A stretch of DNA of 64,000 nucleotides from Saccharum officinarum. Taxonomy: Eukaryota; Streptophyta; Magnoliopsida; Poales; Poaceae. The stretch spans positions 22,931,063 through 22,995,062 of the forward strand of contig CM036179.1 of assembly GCA_020631735.1 (NCBI GenBank), read 5' to 3'. The notes under the pieces are model-generated. The model made no database searches. It was given only the letters and a program-made list of their open reading frames with translations, and was not told the DNA's origin. Shown piece after piece: positions 1-11,300 of the stretch (its first letter is position 1; the number at the start of each line of letters is the position of its first letter). Made by a program: the position numbers and the translations under genes.

Positions 1-2560
1 GAGTTAAGACCTACCTAATAGAAGGAAACAATAATATTTTATAAAATAAATAAATTGGCATAGGTAATAAAATATTCGATGCATTCATGTTGTCATGTAT
101 AAGTTTTTCTATGCAATTTTTTTGAAACAATTATGTTGCATACACAACATTCTTATCCAAGACCTCACTGTCTTGCCATGGCCCAAGCCCTCGCCGACCA
201 TTCATCATCATGCTCATTCTCTTGGTCAGTTTTAGATCATAATCTATGTTGCTTTAGTGGACAAACATGCCCTATAACGCGTGAGCGATGAGAAACCCAT
301 TGTCATATCGACTTCTATCATCTAAGCAAACTAAGCATGGATTAATCGAGTAATGAATGTGGACAGTCAACATTTGAGTGATGCGGGAACATTCAAGGTA
401 TGAAAGCTCGAATAGGTAAACATAGGCATTCTAGTCATATTGTAACATATCAATGCAATAATTAACCATAGTCACATTGTGCATTTGCAAAGAGAGGGAT
501 GCATAGGGGCCTGCCTTGGGACTGCTCGGTTGGCGGTTCATCAATCATGTCGATGGTTTGGGTCTCCTCAAGTTGGACTTCCTTGGAGCCCTTGTCACCT
601 AATGAATGCATGATGCACAATGAGTACAATGAATAAAGATAAATGACATGATATGATATGCATTTATGATCAATACATGGGTTATAGGTAGATGTAACAT
701 GTGTATGTAGTGTAATATCATTGGTGTTGTCGACTGCTCTGGCGAATGATCCAACAGATCATCGGATGGTCCGTGAGAATGGTCCGCCAGAGCAATTGTC
801 AAAATTCAAAGTGTTGGGTCTCATGAACGATCCAAGGTTCAAACAGATGATCCGAGAGTGCAAACCCGAAGCTAACAAGTTCAATTTAAAGAATATTGAA
901 TTATAGTCAGAGAGTCTGACATTCTCGCGGAGGGTCCATGAGAACAAGTCTGTAGGCCCTAAGTGTTCAAGTCTATAGCTTCCCTCTCAGATGGTCCATG
1001 GTGCGGGCGAAGAGTCCATGGGAACAGGGTTAGTGAAGGGTGTTTTCGGGTCATCAAAAATAGGAACTTTGAATTTTAGTCAGATGGTCCGAGGTTCTCG
1101 CGGTTAGCCCGTGGGAGCATTGACCACTTTTGTCTAAGTGTTTAGTTGTGTGTTTGTTCTCGCAGAACATTCTAGCGTCCAGGTGGATGATCCACGGGAA
1201 CATGTGCAGTGCAGAATAAAACATCTCGAAATGGTGATCTTCATCTAGAGTTTTTGCATGTCAAATCTGTTGCTAGGGGTGTTCCTAGGATACTATGGAG
1301 CATGTCTAGCTAGTCAAATGAACCTACATTGCATCTATCCATCATCTAGGTCATTGGGGGACATTTTCTAGGTGATGAACATGTGATTTATGAATGAATG
1401 ATTTGAGATCGAATCTTTCTCACCAAGAATTGCAAGGGAGTGTTGCTAGGCTCAATGCAGTAGAGAAGCTAGATCCACTCCTAGCTCCTTGCTCTCCTTC
1501 TTTTTGAAATCTCCTTCTCCTCCTAGCTCCAAATGGTTAGGGAGAGAGGGATCCTCCCTCTTCTATCCCAACCCTTGTGGATAGCAGCACCTAGATGGCC
1601 TCCATGGCTTCTTACTGCTGGTGTGGGATGTTGCAATCCCTTCCCCTCCCCTTGCTCCCTCTTTCTTGCTCTTGGTGTGTGAGAGTGTAGATAGATGAAC
1701 TAGAGAGAGAGAGTGTGTGTGAGTGAGTGAGTGAGTGAGTGAGTGAGGGTGAGTGGAGAGAGAGAGTGAGTGTTATGGTGATTCAGTCTCCCATGAGATG
1801 GTGGTAGCCAGCTTGACTTGTGGGGCCAGGAGAGCTCCACAAGTGATAGCTCAAATCTGTGCATGAAGTGTTCTGTGGACAGTCCGCATGAGCGTCGGAC
1901 GATTCGTGAGAGCACGAATAGTCTGAAAAGTTCTAAGTTTGTGTAAGTGTTCAGGCAAAATGTTCCGATGGTGTGTCAGATGGTCTGCTGAAGCAAGTAA
2001 TGCCCATAAATGTGCAATTTCTTCACAACTAGTTTCTGAATTCGAATTTAAGATGCAAATGATGCTCATGATGATGATGAACAAGTGACGACCACGTCAT
2101 GACATCAATTGCGCAAAGAACAAACAACAAAATGGACAAGAACGAGGACAAATAGGGACAAGCTATTCTCGGCCTAGATCTGTCGAGTCGTGCTTGTCGC
2201 CGCTCACACTGAGGCCGGCTCACCCTCTTCTATTGCGTTTCACCAATGAGGGGTGCATCCTAACTAGTGGCAGACTCGTGTGGTCATGATGACGTGGGCT
2301 CGTGGCAACGCAGACGCGAGGAGTCGAGGGCTCACGGGTTCTTACGGTCCGATGCTCGGTCGGTGCTCTCTACACCTTCCACTCTATCAGTCATCGCAGT
2401 GTCTCTAGATCTAGGTCCTAGGAGAATTGTAGATTGGAGAAGGCAAGGTGCGAGATGCAAGAAGGTGACTGAAGCAGTGAGGCTGGCTAGCTGCTGGCGG
2501 CTGGGGTGGGGAATAAAGAAGGGGCTCTAGGGTTTTGAGTATATATACATATGACACATA
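1..2560. repeat. TE-derived non-coding DNA with recurring GGTCCG-type motif
   Basis: I see no gene here. Between about 760 and 1210, and again at 1870-1990, variants of a GATGGTCCGTGAGAA-like motif recur with spacers, for example near 767, 928, 993, 1083 and 1183. The same type of motif array occurs inside the SIRE-like LTRs farther along the window, so this stretch is probably an old LTR or LTR-adjacent remnant. I could not identify LTR ends, a primer-binding site or a target duplication. The short open frames here, such as the one at 2267-2530, match nothing I know. Confidence 0.4.
1702..1772. repeat. GA / GAGT microsatellite
   Basis: A simple-sequence tract: a GA run, a GT run, about seven GAGT units, then an interrupted GAGT/GA tail. 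It is probably variable between individuals. Confidence 0.9.
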
Positions 2561-3433
2561 GTATATCTTACATTTTGGACCCACTTGTCGACTTCTAACA
2601 GGTCTGCCACTGGGGTGGGGGAGCGTACCTGTACTCGCTCTACCCGATGGGGGAAAATACCCCCATTAGCGTACCCGTGGGGCTTAAAAGGCCACATACC
2701 CACACCCTAATAGGGTTTTAACCCATCGGATTTGGGAACTCATTGTCATCCCTAGTCAATCGTGTTGTGCATGGTTGATAAGCAACGACAAAGTAGTGGT
2801 GCAGTGGTCGTAGAGGTTTGAATCATATTTGATTAGAAGCCCAGAATGTGAACATTGAGTTCTCCATCAATCGATTCATCATACTTTGGGAAAGCCTAAC
2901 CAATGCCACCATTATAGGCATACCAAAAAGTAGTTTTAAGGAAGAGCGAAGCCCTATTAATCATATTCATCAAATCTCTAGACATATTTTATGAAGTGTT
3001 GATACTATTGATGGATTTTGGATACAACTTAAGCATACATATGTGTCCTAATGGTCCTATTTATCTAACAAAAAGATTTGTAGATTCTTGTACATCATAC
3101 AACAACTAAAAAATACAAATTTGGTACCACATACATCCAATTTTTTACCTCTAATTTTTACTGAAATCTCTTTAGACGTTACATCTATCTGGAAATATCT
3201 GCTAGCATATATAATTCTAGTCATGAGGTAATTCGGTATCCTAATTAACTAGTCCTACATCAAATCTCATTACTGCCTAAAATTATTATTATCAACACAT
3301 AAATTCATTACCTTTTAAATTCTTTGATGATGTCCTAATAACATGGTACTAAGGAAATAAAGAAATACTATCACTCTTTACAATCAAAGATGATGATGAT
3401 TACAACCAAGGTTCATCTGCTGAACTCCATATA
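2561..3433. other. Intergenic, no gene; possible hAT-like terminus near 2755
   Basis: No coding signal is visible. At about 2610-2755 the sequence is rich in GGGTA/TACCC words and ends in ATTGTCATCCCTA. On the minus strand this reads TAGGGATGACAAT, resembling the termini of some plant hAT non-autonomous elements. I found no matching second terminus or 8-bp duplication, so the assignment is tentative. The rest is AT-rich with no structure I recognise. Confidence 0.3.
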
Positions 3434-3694
3434 CTCCCTCCGTATCGGATTTAGAAGTCGTTTTGGACAAGATTTTGGTCAAACGTTGGGAATATAAATC
3501 ATCAATAACTTTTAAGTTGTTGAGTTTGTAGATGTAAAAATTATATGAATAGATTTGTCTTGAAAAATACTTTCATAAAAGTATACATATATCACTTTTC
3601 CATAAATATTTTTTTATAAAAACAAGAGGTCAAAGTTGTGTTTTGGAGATTGTATCGCTGTCCTAAACGACTTCTAAATCTGATACGGAGGGAG
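3434..3694. mobile_element. Stowaway-type MITE (261 bp)
   Basis: The element begins CTCCCTCCGTATCGGATTTA and ends with its inverted counterpart (…CTGATACGGAGGGAG). TA dinucleotides flank both ends (3432-3433 and 3695-3696). Inverted termini of about 30 bp, TA duplication and short length fit the Tc1/mariner-derived Stowaway class common in grass genomes. It has no coding capacity. Confidence 0.9.
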
Positions 3695-4633
3695 TACACG
3701 TATATCTATCTATTCATCACTAATATTAAAGAATGAAATATTTCTTTACACTTCATCGCTTATAACCATCCAATGAGGGTGGATGGACTCAATCTCTATC
3801 GTGCGGGAATCAATACCCAAACATAGTGCAAAGTTTGATTTCAAAATAAATTGGAATATGGAGCGTTTTCACGGTTGTCAAATCTTCCATGCCCATACGA
3901 GTTAAAACATTGTATGGAATTCGATCCTAAAACAAATTGAACATATTACATGTTGATAAATCTCTAAACCTCTTATACCGGCAAAATTTCAGGCTCTTTT
4001 TTTCATCCATCCATTTGTTTGGCCCGTCTCCCTTTAACTATCGGACTTCCATCTCTCTCTAACTACCGGACAATGGAGAGTTTTCTTTCATCTGGACTTA
4101 TATATATATAACCCGTGCTTATACGAGTTAGAATAGCTCTCGTCTAGCGCGATACGAAGTCTGATTTCAAAATGTATTGGGTCGTGTACGTTGACACCTA
4201 AATTTGAAAATAGGCAAGCATGAGAATACAGAGGTGCTACTATGTTTCAGATTTAAAAAAATATAAGCAATAGAATTATTTTGGACTTTTGGAGGCGCTA
4301 CGTGGAAATAACAGAGCCTCCGTATCCATCTCTATGAGTAAGACATGACCAAATAGGAATTTGGGTTGGTCATGGAAAAAGTCACTGGACCAAGTCCGTA
4401 TACGATTAATTTGGACAGCGGTGATTTGACCATTACGTGGTATAATGTGCACGAGAAGACAACGTCAAGGTACACGTACGTGATATCCATGTCAGGAGTT
4501 TGACCAAGTCCGAATATAATTATGAAAATCTAGGTTCAAGAAGGTCGGGCTGCAGACGTCTGTCGAGCTAATACAATGAAATAACAACGCACTTTGATCC
4601 ATGGGACAAAGAAGAAAGAACATACTAGCTTCA
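3695..4633. other. Intergenic, no gene; contains one half of a dispersed repeat
   Basis: AT-rich, without a plausible gene. The block at about 3842-3980 is repeated with small changes at about 5876-6006, sharing phrases such as TTGGAATATGGAG and CATGCCCATACGAGTTAA. This suggests both are pieces of one repeat family. The copies lie in the same orientation about 2 kb apart. Confidence 0.5.
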
Positions 4634-5145
4634 CATCGAGGGGCTGTCGACGACAGGCATGGTGCACGTTGACCCGATGGCCACCGCGCCTCCCACGAGA
4701 CGCGTTGCCTGCACGGCAAGCAGCGGTGCCGGCATCAGGCTCGTGTCGAGCTCCGGAACGAGATGCTTGAACGTGAGCACGTCACGGTCCTCGTCGCTCG
4801 GAAGGCGGCGCACGTAGCGTCGTACTCCGCGGCCACGAACCTAGCGCCGCCGTCGTCGACGCCGCCGGTAGAGCAACATATGGCGGCATCGCCGATGTCC
4901 GTGAGATAGTGGAGCTTGCCGGTGAGCACGGCATGGGTGGCTAGGGTCATCGCGAAGGAGGATCGGAGGGACTAGAGGATGGCATCCAAGGGTAGTAGAT
5001 GGTCGCCCTTGAAGAGCAGGAGGTGTTGCAGCAGCAGAACCAGAACCCACTGTGCCTCCATGGCGTAGAGCTTGATACTAGGCTCAGACGGCAGCGCGCC
5101 AGCCATCGCAGCGACGTAGGTGAGTCGGTAATTTTCAAAACCGGA
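4634..5145 (-). pseudogene. BAHD-type acyltransferase pseudogene fragment
   Basis: On the minus strand, three frames together resemble the N-terminal part of plant BAHD acyl-CoA transferases, which acylate phenolics, anthocyanins and other secondary metabolites. About 5100-4975 encodes a leucine-rich stretch ending LLPLDAIL. About 4960-4820 encodes SLRSSFAMTLATHAVLTGKL and then FVAAEYDA. About 4800-4640 encodes DVLTFKHLVPELD and LAVQATRLVGGAVAIGS. These correspond to the usual order 'LxxSLxxTLxHFxPLAGRL', 'VAEYD', 'LVPELDxSLxPAPLLAVQATRLxGG'. The frames are joined by at least two frameshifts. At the place where the catalytic HxxxD should follow, the sequence reads STCTMPVVD with no His. The C-terminal half, including the DFGWG motif, is absent. 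It is almost certainly non-functional. The family assignment rests on motif memory, not a search. Confidence 0.65.
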
Positions 5146-5657
5146 GCCATGGGTTTTGGAAAGTGGCTGACTGCTTGACCAAGAACTGTGCCGGATTAGA
5201 ACCTTATATAGCTTAGGTGCTTGGTGTCGTTGTTGGTGTTTGTTTACCCTCGAGCCTGAAGTGTGTGGAAGTTGCAGAAGAACCCGTAGCTGATACCAGA
5301 AGGCAATCATCAATGGCAGAGTCATGTCACGCTCGGTCACATCTCGCTGGCAGGTGGCAGCTAGAGTCCCGTAGGTGTGTTTGCATCTCTGACTCCATCT
5401 CCATGAGTACGAATGGATCAATCAATGGTTGAATTAATCAAATCAAATAATTTAAAAATATAAAAATTAGAGTTATATATATTTACAAGTAAAATTTTAT
5501 TTATTTTGGGGATGGGAGAATTTTTTGTCGATGTTGTATTTTATTTTGATACAGCTAAGTAGGACATTATCATATAATTTGCTTAGGACGTCATGGTCAT
5601 TATAAATGAGTTATAGCTTTTAAATTTCATAAAAATGGTTAAGCATAAATAGATATA
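5146..5657. other. Intergenic, no gene seen
   Basis: An open minus-strand frame extends here from the BAHD fragment, but its composition does not suggest a conserved protein. I see no other structure. Confidence 0.4.
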
Positions 5658-5804
5658 TTCCCTTCGTTTGAAATTATGAGTTGCTTTGACTTTTTTGGTA
5701 TATCTATTTTTCCTATGCATCTACATATATTAACATGTCTAGATACATAGCAAAATTGATGAAACAAAAAAGTCAAAGCGACTTATAATTTGGAACGGAG
5801 GGAG
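5658..5804. mobile_element. Stowaway-type MITE (147 bp)
   Basis: The left end TTCCCTTCGTTTGAAATTAT pairs with the right end ATAATTTGGAACGGAGGGAG, and TA lies on both sides (5656-5657 and 5805-5806). The inner arms ATGAGTTGCTTTGACTTTTT and AAAAAGTCAAAGCGACTTAT continue the inverted repeat. It is a different Stowaway subfamily from the element at 3434. The left terminus has lost the canonical C. Confidence 0.88.
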
Positions 5805-5875
5805 TATTTTGTTGTTGTTTTTTGTGAATGCTTTATTTTTTCTCCCGTTGCAACGTACAGACCTATTTGCTAGTT

Positions 5876-6006
5876 CAAAATAAATTGGAATATGGAGTGT
5901 TTTCACGGTTCTCAAATCTTTCATGCCCATACGAGTTAAGACATAAAACAAATTGAACATATTAGACGTTGATAAATCTCTAAACCTCTTATACCTATAC
6001 GAGTTA
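5876..6006. repeat. Second copy of a dispersed repeat (partner of 3842-3980)
   Basis: A direct repeat of the 3842-3980 block, with a short internal deletion relative to it. The family was not identified. Confidence 0.6.
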
Positions 6007-6477
6007 GAGCAACACAACTTTAGGCACAATATGGAGTTTGTTTCCTAGGCAAATTGAAATGCATGATGTGATTGCTAAATAATTTTCAAACCACAAGTTG
6101 TCTACGCAACAAGTTGAACGCCCTATACAATGTACAAACATATTTCCAGACTAGCAAATATGACTGTACGTGTAACAAAACATGTAACTCATGTCATCTA
6201 TTTCAATATGTTATATGTGTTTATGCACGACGACTAAAAATGCATGAATATGGGACGTGAGTTCAGATTACTGATGAGAAAGTAAATCAATTATAACTTT
6301 TAACTTTAATTCATCATGTACTGTACCATTCGTACTGAAAATGGTCAAGATTCGAGGAGTGGATGGATAGATGAATCAGAGAGTATCAAGGGTGGAAATT
6401 TGAACATATACATTTTTATAAACTAGCAAATATGCCCGTGCGACACACACATGATTATTAAAAGAATTTAAAATGCA
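6007..6477. other. Intergenic, no gene seen
   Basis: AT-rich sequence with only short spurious open frames. Confidence 0.4.
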
Positions 6478-7002
<525 letters not shown>

Positions 7003-7420
7003 ATGGGCGTCAGAGTCCTTTTTGGCTTGTTTTTGTGTCAGAGTCCTCAAACATGATAATTTGGCTCGTATGGGTGTTGAGTTTTACATCTCACGTGTAT
7101 TATTTTCTTTTTTCGAGGTCTAGGAAGAATCTTCGTTGAGGAGGAGTCTTACATCTTACATGTAAGATCACAAATGACGAAGGGCTTATATAACACGACG
7201 TTTAGATCGAATTGTTATTATAGAAGGGAGAATCCCTTAAAAAACTCGCTCTTTTTATATTGTGATGATGATAGATATATAGATAAGATGGAGATGGAAA
7301 CAGAAACGAACCGAGTCAAGCAGCCAAGGCCCAACGGCAACAAAAACTGGAGAGAAGAAATCAGAGAAACGGCCTAGCCCTAGCCTAGCAAAAAAAATAA
7401 TAAAAAAGCCTAGCAAAATA
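7003..7420. other. Intergenic, no gene seen
   Basis: I see no conserved coding sequence. The open frame at 7174-7377 has no recognisable features. Confidence 0.4.
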
Positions 7421-7488
7421 CTCCCTCTTGATATATTTGTCGTTTTCGGTTTTCGTGCCATAAGTTTGACTCGATTTGTAGAAAATAC

Positions 7489-7616
7489 GGGGCCGTTCGG
7501 CTGGAATTATAAGCCGGCTGAAAAACACTGTTGGCTGATTTTTGTGAGAGAAAAATACTATTCCGGCTGAAAAAACAAGCCGAATAAGACGGATTATAAG
7601 CTAGATAAATAGGGCC
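7489..7616. mobile_element. Small MITE nested in the Stowaway element (128 bp)
   Basis: The element starts GGGGCCGTTCGGCTGG and ends AAATAGGGCC. It is flanked by a TAC trinucleotide on both sides (7486-7488 and 7617-7619), and excising it restores a continuous Stowaway sequence. Inside are AAGCCGGCTGAAAAACA and a related inverted block. The 3-bp duplication suggests a PIF/Harbinger (Tourist)-like origin, but the superfamily is uncertain. Confidence 0.75.
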
Positions 7617-7698
7617 TACGTGCAACATTTGTATCTCTAAATAAATTTATTAAAAAACTAGATTCAAAAATCTTTCCAATAATATCAATTATGTATCA

Positions 7699-7994
7699 AC
7701 AACAACATAGCCTTTTGTCCCAAGCAAGTTGGGGTAGGCTAGAGATGAAACCCAAAAGAGACGAGAAACAGGGAGACACGTAAAGGGACACGTAAAGGGT
7801 ACAAGACAAAAAGATGTCACAGTTCAGGCACGTTGATTGTCAATCTCCAAGCGCTCCTGTCCATAGCTAAATCCTTGGAGATATTCCACTCCTTAAGATC
7901 TTTCTTAACGGACTCGTCCCAAGTTAGTTTAGGTCAACCTCTACCGCTCTTTACATTATCGGCCCGCTTTAGAACTCCACTGCGCACCGGCGCT
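7699..7994 (-). mobile_element. 5'-truncated RTE-type LINE fragment
   Basis: On the minus strand, 7994 to about 7815 encodes the C-terminal tail typical of plant RTE-clade LINE polyproteins: APVRSGVLKRADNV, then LTWDESVKKDLKEWNI, then SKDLAMDRSAWRL, with a terminal stop near 7818. One in-frame stop lies at the GRG*PKL position. A 3' untranslated part ends in GTTGTTGTTG. A perfect 14-bp duplication TCAATTATGTATCA flanks the insert at 7685-7698 and 7995-8008. Severe 5' truncation, a simple 3' tail and a long target duplication fit target-primed reverse transcription into the Stowaway MITE. Confidence 0.9.
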
Positions 7995-8092
7995 TCAATT
8001 ATGTATCACAAATATTAATATTTTTTAATATATATTTTGTCAAAGTTATTTCTCGGAAAGCCAAAACGATAGATATTTTGGGACGGAAGGAG

Positions 8093-8316
8093 TAAATCTT
8101 TAACAAACTTGCAAATCCTCCTTGGAACAGTCAACAACCAAACCCCCCCTGCACAAACCCACTATCATCCGGTCATCCCATCCCATCTCAGAGCGGCGGC
8201 TTCCGATCTCTTCTCTTCCCTTTCCCAGCCGGGAAAGATCCCGGCTTTCTTGGTTCCACGGCGAGGGATAGGCCCCGAGAAGGAGGAGGGGCCTCCCGGC
8301 GGCGGCCTTGCGGTCG
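8093..8316 (+). promoter_or_regulatory. 5' UTR / proximal promoter of the peptidase gene
   Basis: The stretch between the MITE end and the start codon is C-rich from about 8130. It has TCC/CTC pyrimidine runs (TCTTCTCTTCCCTTTCC at 8209-8225) typical of plant 5' leaders. I see no clear TATA box at the expected distance, so the transcription start is unknown. The nested MITEs lie directly upstream. Confidence 0.5.
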
Positions 8317-11300
8317 ATGCGATCGGTTGACGCGGCGGGGCCGGAGAGCTCGGATCACCACAACCGCAAGAAGCCTCGCCTGGAGCACAGGACCAAGATG
8401 CCGCTCGCGGATGCCGTTGCGGCCGGTGACAGCGGCCGGGGTGTGGACTCCGCGGCGGCGGGTGCCGACTGCTTTGGCATGACGGTCGAGGAGATCGTGC
8501 AGCACCCGCTGCCGGGCTACGGGGTGCCTTCGGTGCTCAGCTTCAGCCCCGACGACCGCCGGGTCGCCTACCTGTACAGCCCCGACGGCACTCTCCACCG
8601 GAAGGTGTTCACCTTCGACACCGCGCAGCGCTGCCAGGAGCTGCTCTTCGGGCCCCCCGACGGTGGCGGGCTCGAGGAGGGGAACCTCTCCGCCGAGGAG
8701 CGCCTGCGGCGCGAGCGCGCACGGGAGCGCGGCCTCGGGGTCACTCGCTACGAGTGGCGCGCTCGCCATTCCGGTGAATCCTCCTCTCGCGCCGGCATTG
8801 TCGTGCCGCTTCCGTCCGGGGTAACTAAATTAAAGTTCTCCCTCGTGTCAATTTACTGGAACAAATCTGCTTGATCGATTGCAATATGTTTGCACTAGAC
8901 TACTCGATTGTGTATTCGTTGTTTGCAATAGAAAATTGTTTTTGGACATCCATTGGATTGAGCAGGTTGAAATTAATTATACTTTACTAGTTCAATGGAG
9001 GGGATTATGATGTGGCAAGATGCTTTTCGAGATGATAGTTGAACTTCCATGACAGATCACATTTTGATGGGTTAATACACTTAGGTTCAAAGCTCTCTCT
9101 ATTTTGTGTGTTGATTTAATGGAAGCTTGCAGTTGGTTTCATTGAGCAGATTTAGCACATGGGACTATGGGAGCATGTACCATTTATATTCCCATGTTTT
9201 CAGAAAATGAAGTTTAACAGGACATACTGTAGCACAAAATCTGAACCCTTTGAAAAATTCTATGTGCTGTTGTAGACTTAAATTTCAATTCGATTTTAAA
9301 TTGCTCAGTGCATTTTGAGTTAAGGCATGTCTAAACTGTCACAATGTAAATATTAAACTCTATCATTATACTTTATGATAACAACCACATTCACTTTCTT
9401 TGGTTAATCTTTCCTGAGCACCCATGTTGTTATTAATTCAGTTTTTTATGCAATACTTTCCTTAGTTATATGTGGTAATTCCTGTCTGCTGGTGCTATTA
9501 ACTATTTCTTTTCTGATTTTAGGAAAACCAAATTTGGAAAATGTGTTGTTTGTTTTCATCTGTGGTTAGTTTAGTGTTAATGTGCTTGTTTCTAGGAAAT
9601 TATGATGCTGAAACTGTTTAGCTATTTCTGAAAATCAGGCAGATATGCTGTTTCATCAGAGTAATATTTGACTGTACTTTCTACATCAACAGGTTTACTT
9701 CCAGGATTTATCTGGCTCCGAACCAGTGCTGAAACTACAAAGTTCTCCCACATCTCCGATAATTGACCCATATCTATCTCCAAATGGGAGCATGATTGCA
9801 TACGTTAGGGATGACGAGCTGCATACCTTGGGGTTCTCCAGTGGAGAAACTAGGCAATTAACTTTCGGTGCAAGAGAAAGTAGGAAGGTAACTCCTTACA
9901 ATATCATAATTGAACAATGTATTTAAAAATTATCTAGTGTTAGCCTGCATTTGCAAAATAACATATCGTGTTGACTTCTTAGAAGCATCAGAGTGCTTTC
10001 TTAGCATGTCCAATGTGACTGTGCTTCAAACTGCAATTTTATTTTGATATTCATCGTAACATGCATAATGCATTGTGTCAATCTCTAGGTATTTTGGAAT
10101 TAAACCATCCAGCAAACTGTGGTACTGGTGCTGACTATCACAGGTCTATTTGATCCTATTGAGTCTTAGTTAGCCATTGAAATAAGCTTAATCTGGAACC
10201 ATTGAGCTGGTCTTTTTTCTTATAGCTTTAGCTTTCCGTTCACAGGTAAGCTGAACCTAACGTGCGCACGCGCGCGTGTCCTTTGTCTTGTAGTGCTTAG
10301 ATAAGTTTTGAAGATTTTACAAGGGCACAACAGCCTTCGAGGGTATTCTAGGTTTTTAGGAGCTGCCTTGTAACTATGTATGTAATGAATGAATAAGTTA
10401 CTGTATATGATATAAGCTGCTAAATAGGCCTATATCATCCTTCCACAATGATATATTTTCTTTATTAAACATACATATCCTATGCAACATGCATGTTCTT
10501 ATGCTAGTCCATTCCTATAACTGCTAAAACAACATATGTGTTGTTTATTTTAGTTGTCAGTGGTATATAAAAGTTAATGTTATATGTTATTGTTCTTGCT
10601 GCTTTGGAAGTTGACATCTTTGTTTTTTTAATCTTTTCAGGTCCATGGGCTTGCCGAGTATATTGCACAGGTGCCCATGATGATCCATCAGTATTTGTTT
10701 CAAAATTGTGTTGGCTAGTAGCTAATATTTGCATTTATGTCATGTTAGGAAGAGATGGAAAGGAAGATGGGATTTTGGTGGTCTCCTGACAGCAAGCACC
10801 TTGCGTTTACTGAAGTGGATTCAACTGAGATTCCATTGTATAGAATTATGCATCAGGGCAAAAGTTCTGTTGGTCCAGATGCTCAAGAAGACCATGCGTA
10901 CCCTTTCGCAGGAGCAGCTAATGTTAAAGTGCGACTTGGTGTTGTTCCTTCCCATGGAGGGGAAGTAACTTGGATGGATCTCCTTTGTGGAGATCCAAAT
11001 GGTTCCCACAGTGACGAAGAATATTTAGCTAGAGTCAACTGGATGCATAATAGTGCTCTTGCTGTTCAAGTTCTCAACAGATCTCATACGAAACTTAAAT
11101 TGCTGAAGTTTGATATTACTACAGGTAAAAGAGAAGTCTTGCTAGAAGAGCAGCATGATATTTGGATCACATTGCATGATTGCTTCACTCCACTAGACAA
11201 AGGAGTGAATAGTAAACATCCAGGTGGCTTTATTTGGGCCAGTGAAAAAACAGGATTCAGGCACTTATATGTTCATGACAATGATGGAGCATGCTTAGGA

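Larger units (their letters stand above)
7421..8092. mobile_element. Stowaway-type MITE interrupted by two other elements
   Basis: The left terminus CTCCCTCTTGATATATTTGT is inverted at the right end (ATAGATATTTTGGGACGGAAGGAG). TA is present on both sides (7419-7420 and 8093-8094). Removing the nested insertions at 7489-7616 and 7699-7994, with one copy of each of their target duplications, leaves an element of about 230 bp, a normal Stowaway size. Its right end is about 225 bp upstream of the peptidase start codon, so it probably forms part of that gene's promoter region. Confidence 0.88.

Noticed and set aside
2267..2530. 87-codon plus-strand frame
   Set aside because: Arg-rich and isolated, with no motif; it lies in TE-derived DNA.
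8188..8769. 193-codon minus-strand frame over the peptidase start
   Set aside because: It is the shadow of exon 1, caused by high third-position GC.
10577..10789. Intron-spanning open frames near exon 3 of the peptidase
   Set aside because: They read through splice sites; the in-phase exons at 10641-10670 and 10749 onward explain the conserved residues.
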